A stretch of 64,000 bases of DNA from NCBI GenBank assembly GCA_014526335.1, contig JACTAT010000016.1, positions 7,780,610 to 7,844,609 on the forward strand, written 5' to 3'. Both the position numbers and the translations under genes were made by a program. A model generated the notes under the pieces. The model saw only the letters and a program-made list of their open reading frames with translations. It was not told the DNA's origin and did no database searches. How positions within the stretch are numbered: position 1 is the first letter of the stretch; the number at the start of each line of letters is the position of its first letter. Source of the DNA: Chrysaora quinquecirrha. Taxonomy: Eukaryota > Cnidaria > Scyphozoa > Semaeostomeae > Pelagiidae. Shown here piece after piece: positions 17,894 to 48,700 of the stretch.

Positions 17894-18696
17894 CACGTAG
17901 TTTTTTTATAAGCAACTTCGCTCGGGTCTAGTTAAAAAATTTGCTTATTTTTGGACCTCTTGAGGCCACCTTTTAGCAGCAAAAGCTGCTTAGTAGTTGC
18001 TTAATTTTAACTGTATATTTTTTGCCCTAAGAATAGTAAAGAGGCTAAAAAACAGCAAAATAATAACGCTAGAACACCTAGTACTCTTAGGTGCCTAATT
18101 GCCGGGGGTCCCAATTAGCGGGGGGGTTCGATTTTTGTTGATAATGACTCAAGACTCAGACTCAATTTTTATCTTATTTTGTCTATGCAAGACTGGTATC
18201 TATTTATTTTGTGATTTTGAATCCTCTGATATGAATTTTCAATACGCGTCACTTACGCGAAGTTGAAAAATTTAATAAGCGGGGGGGTCCTAATAAGAGC
18301 GGGGGGGTTGGAAAAATTTTCGAAAATTAATTAGCGGGGGGGACGGCAATTAGGTACCTAAGAGTATGCAGCAAATAAATACTATAAATAACATCAGTCT
18401 AGAAGTACCATGTAATTGTTACCATATAGAGACTTTGTAATGAAAGTTAAAAGGGAGCCCTCAATGAAATGTTCTACGTAATGATTAACACTCCGTTGAT
18501 ATGCGAGTTTTTGACGGCAAATGAATGGTAATGGCTTCGATGTTGATCAATCCTTGATTGTTTGTAGTGATATAAATTATTTAAAATTTGAAATATTGCT
18601 AAGGTTTTTTTCCTGTTGTACTATATGTTGCTTAAAATTTTTGCCCTTCTACATCTTGGTTGCTTATAAGTGGTTGCTTATATAAAAAACTGTGTG
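17894..18696. mobile_element. Mariner-like MITE of TATAAGCAAC family, carrying a nested MITE
   Basis: The ends are CACGTAGTTTTTTTATAAGC and the inverse (…TATATAAAAAACTGTGTG), flanked by TA. It is related to 32701-33195 in the opposite orientation. It is interrupted by the 18084-18364 insertion. Confidence 0.78.
18084..18364. mobile_element. Nested MITE with CTCTTAGGTGCCTAATTG ends
   Basis: The termini CTCTTAGGTGCCTAATTGCC and GGCAATTAGGTACCTAAGAG are inverted and flanked by TA. Interior G-runs (TTAGCGGGGGGG) recur. A left-end relative occurs at 60658. Confidence 0.75.
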
Positions 18697-18799
18697 TATG
18701 TAACAATATATTCACAACGTTGGATATATATAAACCCTAGATAATTACCACGAATTTTGTTCCTGCTTATTGTTTCTAGGTTAATAAAGAAAAAAAACC

Positions 18800-19612
18800 T
18801 TTCATTTCATTTCATTTTTTCATTTTAATTATTTATACATGGTAAAGCTACAATTATGTATACATAAATTGCTTTACAAGCTGCCATGTAAAAAGAAAAG
18901 GATAAACCCTTAAAAACTTACAATATACAAGATAGAATAATAAAGTAAAAGTATTTAAAAGTTCTTGATCGGACAGACTAAAATGTGTGCCTTTAAGTTC
19001 TGGAGTTTTTTTAGACTGGATTTAAATTGTTTGAAATTGTTTGTTAATTTTGATTTTTCGTCTAGGCCATTCCAAAATTTTGCTCCTCTAAAAGAAAAGC
19101 ATTTCTGACCACATGTTGTTCGTAATAATGGGACACGTAGATCGGTTTGGGTATTTCGAAGTTCCCGGCTACTGGTTTCTGATAACCTGCTGAACAGGCA
19201 TGCAAGATATGGGGGAGCATCATCATTTCTACATTTATACACCATTTTCACAGTTTCGTTTACGATCAAATCATTAACTGTCTGCCAGCCCAGTTTCCTT
19301 ATAATAGGGAAAAGCAGAAGCATTGTAAGGGCTATTGGTCACTATTCTGGCAGCACGATTTTGTAATTTCTGAAGCTTGTCAAGGGCCGCGATTCCGCAT
19401 ACCCCCCATACTGGGCAACAATATCGAAAGTACGGCTCTACCAGACTTTTGTACATTGCTTGCACTGACTTTATTGGGAGGTATTGTTTGGAATATCGCA
19501 GCATTCCTATCGCTTTGGAAATTTTCTTGACCATATTTGCTATCTGCACGTCCCAGCTCAAATGTTGATCAACATATACCCCAAGGTATTTCGTATCCTT
19601 TATTTAACATTT
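18800..19612 (-). pseudogene. LINE reverse-transcriptase 3' fragment (minus strand)
   Basis: The minus-strand translation KYLGVYVDQHLSWDVQI, YLPIKSVQAMYKSLVEPYFR and KLQNRAARIVTN, then FRGAKFWNGLDEKSK, is typical of the C-terminal region of CR1/RTE-type LINEs. A frameshift near 19275-19320 breaks it. The 3' side has a (TTTCA)n tail at 18803-18825. Its upstream end lies about 50 bases before the CUB-gene start codon. Confidence 0.88.
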
Positions 19613-19662
19613 CGTGTCTACAAGAACAGCTTCACATTGCATTTCTGTTTTCAAAATTTCAG

Positions 19663-39896
<20,234 letters not shown>

Positions 39897-39938
39897 AAAT
39901 AGAAACAATAAGATCACTGACCTTGCAAAGTCTTAAAC

Positions 39939-39944
39939 ATTAAA
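39939..39944 (+). terminator. Possible CUB-gene polyadenylation signal ATTAAA
   Basis: An ATTAAA hexamer lies 43 bases after the stop codon, ahead of the MITE that begins at 40000. It is the only near-canonical hexamer in that interval. Confidence 0.4.
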
Positions 39945-39999
39945 TATGTTATTAGTTAATTTTTTGTAGCTATAAATTGCCGATATTTTACAGCAATAC

Positions 40000-40379
40000 A
40001 CGCATTTTTTTTATAAGGAAGTGCTTTATAAGGAAGGTAGTACTCGGGCTGCCAAAAACTTAAGGAATTTCTAGTACTGGACCGGAGACTACTAAGAGTC
40101 TGACTTTTTCTTTAACTTAGCATTTCGATTAAAAATGAAGTTTTGAAATAACAGAGCAAGCAATACTTATCGCTAATGTTTTTCAATCAGTATTCATTTC
40201 TACTTGTCTTCTGAAACCTTTATGACCTATATTTCCTTGACCATTGGTTGTTTTTAAGAATCACAAAGTAAGAAGTTTAGGAATTGCTAAGGAATATTGA
40301 GTACTCAATTTTCACCATCAGCTAAGGAATTGCCAGTACTGACCCTGAGCCGAACTTCCTTATAAAAATAAAATGCGTG
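40000..40379. mobile_element. Mariner-like MITE (CTTAAGGAA type), complete
   Basis: The ends CACGCATTTTTTTTATAAGG and the inverse (…AAAATAAAATGCGTG) are flanked by TA. It lies just after the CUB-gene stop and is the full-length relative of 23743-24092. Confidence 0.85.
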
Positions 40380-40464
40380 TATCTTATAACATTGAAGTTT
40401 TACTGATTGCATTTACCATTGGGATAATTTTCATTAACTCAACCCTAGCAGAGGGTCCAGATGG

Positions 40465-40790
40465 GGGGGGGGGGGGCAGCCTCCTTTCACAGTTCTTGAT
40501 GATATCCATTAGTCTCATTCCCGTCACTCGCTCCAGCCAATCCAAATACTTCTTGCGTTGCCTGCCACGTGATCTACACCCCTCTATTTTTCCAGTGATA
40601 GCTAGATGTTCCAATTGCCGCTTTCTCAACATATGTCCGAAGAAGCAAGTCTGGCGTTGTATGATCACTCTGATCAGCTCCCTTGTTGTTCTAGCTGGTT
40701 GAACAACATCCTCGTTTCTGACTCTATCTCTTCATGATATCTGCAGCATGTTACGGAGAAACCACATCTTTGCCGATTCCAATCCTCACA
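40465..40790 (-). pseudogene. LINE 3' fragment (minus strand)
   Basis: The minus-strand translation includes RTTRELIRVIIQRQTCFFGH, LRKRQLEHLAITGKIEG and GRQRKKYLDWLERVTG, a typical C-terminal segment of a LINE polyprotein. Upstream it is frameshifted. Confidence 0.85.
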
Positions 40791-41024
40791 TAACAACATA
40801 TAGCACTTAAAATTAAGCCGAATAGCAGTTAAATTATTTGTGCAGCAGATAGTGATGCCACGGCACAATAAACCCACCAATTATGAAGGGAAAATGACTT
40901 GGTTTTTTTGCTGCCACATTTTTTTCATTTTAAAGGTTGCTTATTAACTTTTTCCCGATTTCGTCCATCGATGTATGATGTTGGTCACGATCGTGATCAT
41001 GTGGTGATAAATTACCTTCATTTT

Positions 41025-41388
<364 letters not shown>

Positions 41389-41469
41389 GTCAGAGATTTG
41401 CCGAAAAGTATACCCTTGGCTAGACAAGAAGTCCAAAAAGTATACCCTCTAGCGCAGCACAACCCCAGG

Positions 41470-42295
41470 CAGGGCCGTCGCTAGGACTCAACGACTAGGG
41501 CGGTCTAGCTCGGCATTTTGCCGACAAAATGGGCGTGGCTTTTTAGAGATGGGTGTGGCTTGGCGGTTACTCTTTCCGTGGCCAATTTTTTTTTGTTTTC
41601 CATGCTTTGCACACAACCGTCAGGCCAGGAATATTATGCTTGAATCATAGAACATGATAAAGAAATTGGGGACACACATGCAAGGGGGGGTCTGGGGGCA
41701 TGCTCCCCCGGAAAAATTTTGAAAATTTGAGCTCTAAAATGCCGTGAAACACAACCTTTTCAGCTGTTGAACAACAACTTTGTAATCATTTGTCAGTTTG
41801 ATTCTTGTATATACTGTATAATTTGAGACTAGTTTGACAATGCACTCTAGAGTGCTTTACAGTTTGAAATAGGACTAAAACTCTAATTTTAGACATAGGC
41901 AGTCTTGGCGACCCCGTGTGTTGTATCTCCATCCTGTTTGCTGCTGCGTGCTTGTATCTGTTATGGCTGGCAAACTGGCATGTACAGATACGATTAGCTC
42001 GTAAGGAAGCAATTTCTCTCGGCATTTGCTCGCAGTTAGCAACCCCATAACTGTTATTGATACCTAACATGTCGGCAGCTGTTGAAAGTGGATGCTAATA
42101 TTCGTCGGCAAGCTATTATGTGCTGAACGCTTTCCCAACTTTTGCGGACACGTTTAGTTTGTTTCTTTTGATTTGCAACATCTCTCGCCCTTAGTTACTA
42201 TTGCCGAAAAATTCCATTCTTCTCAAATTTGCCGACGGACGACTTGCCTGGGGGGGGTGTCACACCCCCACACTCCCCCCGTAGCTACGGCCCTG
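41470..42295. mobile_element. Non-autonomous hAT-like element with perfect 8-bp duplication
   Basis: The ends CAGGGCCGTCGCTAGG and CGTAGCTACGGCCCTG are inverted. The flanking octamer ACCCCAGG occurs at 41462-41469 and 42296-42303. An 8-bp target duplication and CAGGG-type ends fit the hAT superfamily. No transposase frame is present. Confidence 0.85.
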
Positions 42296-42714
42296 ACCCC
42301 AGGTACCTTCACTATGGAAGAACCCCTTCCCCCGTGGATCGAAAGGTTCACCCGAATGGACATCTAGAGAAGCCCAAATGGATACCCAATATCATGAAAT
42401 ATTAACCCGCAAATGTACCTGAACTAGGAAAATAAATATGGCAGAAATCATAACCAACATTTTGTTTGGATTTTAGATACCTTGTAAACCCGGGGGTTTT
42501 CATTTTTCTGTCGTGTTCCTAGAGTATGAGGATACCCCCTGGATTTTTCGTAACCTCGCTTGGCCAGAGCCTCGTTTGTAGTAATCTGTACAGCTCAATG
42601 TTCATTTGCATAATTGCATTCAGTTGTTCACGTTCATTTTGATCTTTGGTTTTTCAAGATAAATTTTCATTGAGCTTGCAGAAGTTCATCGTTTTTGCTA
42701 AAATACCTCGAATC

Positions 42715-42781
42715 ATGAGCGATACAGAAGATGAAACTGAAACCTATGTGTTCGAAGTTGCCTGGGAAGTTGCAAATAAAG
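42715..42781 (+). CDS. GYS1: GYS exon 1: start codon and UDP-glucose loop entry
   Basis: The first in-frame ATG gives [20 protein letters not shown] and NK. The donor is GTATGA and it ends in phase 1. The ATG context is AATCATGAG. No TATA box is obvious just upstream. Confidence 0.88.
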
Positions 42782-45700
42782 GTATGACAAACTTTACTCT
42801 AATTCTTAGAGACCTTTTTTGCAGGTTGAAATGGCCGCCCCGGCACTGTCTAGGCCACTTCCACACCCACCCGGACCTTTTGTCCAGACCATTTGCTTTT
42901 TGGGCTGTGAAGTGAAAGTTTTTCATGGGCCTTTCGATAGGAATTTCCCATCAAAATAAACTAAAACTAAGTAATTACCCATTGGAATTTCATTTGGTTT
43001 ATCTATTAAAAAAGAAATCTTGACAGGGAATGTTTTGTTTGGGCTTGTTTTGTTATGTTGGAGATGATGGTAATGGTTGGTTCACTTCAGGTTTGCATGG
43101 TTTCTTGAAGGCTCATAAAATCAATGACGGTGAAACTTTGCACCTGGATACACGCTTTTTTTAGGGGCCATCGACTTTCGATTTTCGTATTTTTTAACGG
43201 CATTTGGCCGTTAAGATCGGAACCCCCACCCCCCCTCCCCCTTAACGGCCATGTGTCAAATTTTTCCGGGATTTTTCCGACTGGCCTAAAATAGGTTACG
43301 CCTAGAACCAAGTTTTTTTATGGTCTAAAAAGGGCAATATCATTAAGTTGTAGGTAAAATCGAAGAATTCAAAACATTTTCCATAAGGTTAGTTGATTTT
43401 AATTCTCTTAACGGCCGAGGGTAAAACCCCCTCCCCCCATAACGGCCAAAAGCCGTTAAAAAATACGAAAATCGAAAGTCGATGGCCCCTTATAAGGAAC
43501 CACTTTATAAGGAACCTACATGTAGAAGGCCCGAAAATTTAAAGAACTTATACTACTAGAGAGAAAATAACTAAAGAACTTTCTATTGTTGAATAGTTTT
43601 ATCACTGCAAATAATCAGGAATTAGAAAGCCGGTGCCATTCGTTTGCAGTCAAAAATCACATAAATTGTCGTTAAGCATGTATCCAATGTTTCTTTGACC
43701 AGTCTCGAGCTTTGCTCACATGCAAATGTCTCTCTTTGATTGTTAAGACCACTGTATGTGCAGTTAGAATTAAGGAACTATTAAGGAATTTTTAGAACTA
43801 CAATTGCCTCAAAAGAGGTCCAAAAATAAGGAACTTTTAGAACTAGGCCTTTAGGTAGGTTCCTTATAAAAAAAAAGCGTGTAAAGTTTTAGATGCTTTA
43901 GACGATTTTAGCATAAAAACTCAATATCTTGTGATTTTGATTTCCAAAAATTTCAACCTTGCAACTTTGATATTGAAAGGTCTATTGAGACTGCATGCAC
44001 TACTGTACCATGGGGAACTGATAGTGGACACAACCAGTCTGGGAAATGGTTCCAATCAGGTAAAGGAACCACAATCAGGAAACAATTTCTCAACTGGGTA
44101 CAAGTTTCCCTTTAGGGTAACCCATTTGCAGAGTAGATATGGAAATTTCCAATGCGATCTCTGGTGTGCAAGAGCTCCTTTCTATTGTTCTATGCTATTG
44201 TTTGTCTATTGTTCTATTGAAAGCACCCAAGCACCATTCTCTGCAAATTTGCTTCCTTATTGGGGAACTGCTTCCTGGTTGGGTAGCTCACAAATTTCAC
44301 GCAGTGCTGTGCAAAACAAGGCCAAGACCATACTTCTAGACCAATTCCATTTGATTCAGCATCCAAAAAATATACTTTCACTTCGTTACCAGATTTGAAA
44401 GTTTGATTTGCAATGGCTAAAATATTTGAAATTTATCTGACCTAATGTTTTTGTATTGTTTATGCCAGATGTGTGGTCAGTGACAAAAAAAATGAGGACA
44501 CAGCTAGGGTGGTTGATACCTTGCACACCTGGAGCAAACTGTCCAGTTTGGCCTCATGAAAAAAGTCTTCACCACCACAACCACCCCTATCACCACCATG
44601 ACAACCACCCCACCACCATCAACACGACCACCCCTACAACCACCACCACCACCACCCCTACAACCATTACCACGACCAGTCCCATCTCCTCTCCACCACC
44701 ACAGCCACCCCTGAAACCATCACCACGTCCATCCCTATCACCACCATCACAATCGCCCCTTCAACCATCATCATGACCACCCCTATCACCACCACCACAA
44801 CCACCCCTTCAACCATCATCATGACCACCCCTATCTCCACCAGCACAACGACCCCTACAACCATCAGCACAATCACCCCTATCACAACCACCACAACCAT
44901 CCCCACCACCACAACCATCCCCACAACCGTAATAACCATGACCCTCCCTATCATGACCACAACCACAACCACCCCTTCCACAACCAGCACAAACAACCAC
45001 CCCTACCACAACCAGCACAAACAACCACCCCTTCCACAACCAGCACAAACAACCACCCCTACCACAACCACCACAACGAGCGTCATGGTCATCATTGTCA
45101 TCATCGTCCTCGATCATCATCATCATCATCATCATCGTCATCATGACCACCACCATGATCATCGTAATCATTAGTATCGTCGTTGTGCATAGCAACACAC
45201 GTCTTTCATCATCTGACAAAAATTAGCTGTAATTAACAAGAGTTTTTCTTCGAACATGCCCATATGTTTGTTTATTTTGCTGTGCTTATTTCACTCTATT
45301 TTGTCTAGTATAGGTACCAATCAGATCAGATGAAAAAGGGTGTACCCAACAGTTCTAATTGGCAAAACGGCATGGCAGGAAGAAATATTCTTAGACCCTC
45401 AAATTTGTGCAGTATCAAAATTTCCCGCAAGAAGCACTGAATTTCAACCCAACCCTGGTGGGTACCCAGGCTAGACTAATGACCTGAATTTATATAAATG
45501 ATATCAATGATTTTGATTGCAGTTGGAGGGATCTACACAGTCATCAGATCAAAGGCAGCAGTGACAGTTGAAGAACTGGGTAATAATTATTGTCTGTTTG
45601 GACCGTACAATGAAAGCAGTGTTCAGACCGAAGTTGAAATTATGGAGCCGGAATCAAGTGTGATGAATGATGTTATTCAGTCAATGAGAGACAAAGGCAT

Positions 45701-48700
45701 GAAGGTATACCATTATGAAATAGCCTCTTCTCCATGCTGTCCATTTTGAATTAGCCTCTTTTTCATGCTAACCATGTCGAAATAGCCTCTTTCTCTTGCT
45801 CATTATTTTGAAATATAGCCTCTTTCTCTTGCGTACTATTTTGAAGTAGCTCCCCAGTCATGTACCATTGTTTTGTCAACAGAAGGCTTTTGCAACCAGT
45901 ACCCAACCTTGCAATACAGAAAGTTGAAGAATTAGCCAGTTTTTTTGGAGAGGGTGCTCTTTTGGGAGGAGGGGGGGCACTCATTATTTAATTTCAGTTT
46001 TAGGAGGGTGCCCATTCCAGGAGTGCTCTTTCGATGGCAGGGGGAGGCACTTTCAAGGAAATATGGCAACGAGTTCCACCTAATCGAGTTTCACTTTATA
46101 GTCTGAGTTTCCGAGTCCCCACAGTATAGGGCAAAAAATCAAAACAACATGCGGATGTAACGTGTTGGTCCTTTGATAGCGCGAAGGGAAGAAAGAACAC
46201 GCTTAGGCCCTGAGGCCTAAGCTAAGAAGCACTGCAACTTTATTAAACTGCAAGATGTGATTTGATTTCAATCAAAATGAAAACTAAACTAAAATATGAT
46301 TACACACAAATATATAACACTGACTAATTAGACAACACAGCGATACATCACACAACACGTTGACAACAAAGACAAAGGAACGCACATTTCCCGGAAAGGG
46401 AGTAACTTACACTGACACGAGAACTGCACGCAAACATTGAAATCACGACAATTTACAGAAACGAAAGTAAAAGCCAAATCAATGAATGAATACTAAAGCA
46501 CAAAAGTAATTAAAAGCACAGTTACATTACACGGAACTGCTGTTATCTAATATTTAATATTTGTCTTAATCTTGACAGGTAACTTATGGAAGATGGCTAA
46601 TAGATGGTTATCCAAAGGTACTTAAAACGATATTTTTCACAAATTTTTAATTTTGCTTTGCCAGGCTTGCCGCTGGCCAGGTTAGGCAGGGAATTTTCCA
46701 TAACAATTTGACCTTCAACCTAACTTTGAATTTTATTACATATTCTGGGTAAATCGATAGCGCTGATTTCAAATCCGAGATGGGCCCTGTGAAATTTTGA
46801 CCGGAAGTTGGACTTTTCGATGACGTCATCAAAGTGCCTTTTTTGCCCTTAAACTGCAATATCTCTCTACTAGTGCTTACAAGAAGGTCGATAAGTACAA
46901 ATATGAATTCTCCTGACTTAGAGCTTTCGAATGATATATAATGAGTTTGATTTTGCTAAACTTTAGCCAAATCCTGACGTCATCACTATGGCTCTTTGAT
47001 GACGTCATCGAAAAGTCCAACTTCCGGTCAAAATTTCACAGGGCCCATCTCGGATTTGTAATCAGCTCTATCGATTTACCTAGCATCCGTAATAAAATTC
47101 CAAGTTAGGTTGAAGGTCAAATTGTTATGGAAAATTCCCAGCCTAGGTTTATGTCGACCTGCCATGGCACAGAACTAATGCCAACTACTTCTAACTGCTA
47201 ACTTATGCCTCGAACCTTTTAAGATACCCCCTCCCCCGAGAAGGGGAGCATTCACGCCGCAAGGCAAACCAACAAACTTCCCTTAATACTCACCAGGATC
47301 GACCTCAGGAAGTGAGCGTTTAGTGCATTAGCCCTTGAACTGCCTGAATTGAAAACTACACCATTAAGGTCGGTGATTGAAACGGGAAATGCAATTTCCG
47401 GCCAATGCACCTGTCACCGCAGAGAAAGAGCCGCGGGAAAAGGGAAGATACGAAGCAGAGAGTAGAAGGGCAGGAAGCAAAAATAAGCAGAATATACAAA
47501 ACGAGTCTTAGGGTCAAACTCAAATGCTAACTTAAAGGGAGGGAAGGGAGGCGAAAAGTCATGACGGCGAGAAGGCATCTTGCTTGGAGCCGTCAAATTC
47601 AGTAATGCAACATCATCTTTTTCGCATCAAGAGTTCTATTGATCAAGCGGAAGACTTTTTCAAAGAGTCAATGTTTATTAAAGATCTTATTGATATGGCA
47701 GACAAACACATTCAGTAAAATCTTCCTCCGACTGGGGAAAATACTCAGTGACTGGGGAAATACCCAAACTTGGCACCAGATCCCATGGGTAAAAAGCCCA
47801 AACTAGGCTTTGGAATATATTCCCATATCATGACATAAGCAATAAAACAATCTCCTGGTGGCATTAACCCCGGTTAAACCTTCGCTCTAACCGGCATTTT
47901 ATAAGAGCACAGGTTGTCCAGTATCGTGATTATATTTGTTATCTTTTTCACCACAGGTAGTCCTGTTTGATATTGGCTGTGGTTACAGAATGATAAATGA
48001 ATGGAAGACAGATTTATGGAATGCATCACATGTCGGCATCCCGTCACATGACACCGAATCTTGCGATGCCGTGGTTTTCGGTGCGTTGGTTGCCTGGTTC
48101 CTTGGCGAGGTATGTTGGGCAATGGCATTTCATGAACGTTAATTAAGATTGCGATAAACAGCGGAGACATCTCTGGACATACTTATAGGATTGTTCGATT
48201 GTTTGCGCAGAGTATAAACGTCAGAAACAGACCGAAACAATTGACTTATGTGAATAGTCTTTGAGTAGTACGAAATTTTAAAATTGCAACAAACAGCGGA
48301 ATTACTTAAAAGATTCTTTCGTCTGACACTCCTCAGAGTATAAACGTCAGAAACAGACCGAAACAATTGACTTATGTGAATAGTCTTTGAGTAGTACGAA
48401 ATTTTAAAATTGCAACAAACAGCGGAATTACTTAAAAGATTCTTTCGTCTGACACTCCTCAGAGTATAAACGTCAGAAACAGACCGAAACAATTGACTTA
48501 GGTGAATAGTCTTTGAGTAGTACGAAATTTCAAAATTGCGAGAAACAACGGAAACATTTTTGACATAGTTAAACGATTTTTTCGTCTGCCACTCCTCAGA
48601 GTATAAACGTCAGAAACAGACCAAAACAATTGACTTAGGTGAATAGTCTTTGAGTAGTACGAAATTTCAAAATTGCGAGAAACAACGGAAACATTTTTTG

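Noticed and set aside
44456..45174. Thr/Pro-rich mucin-like protein
   Set aside because: It is the CCA-rich low-complexity tract inside GYS intron 1; the frame is not bounded by convincing exon signals.
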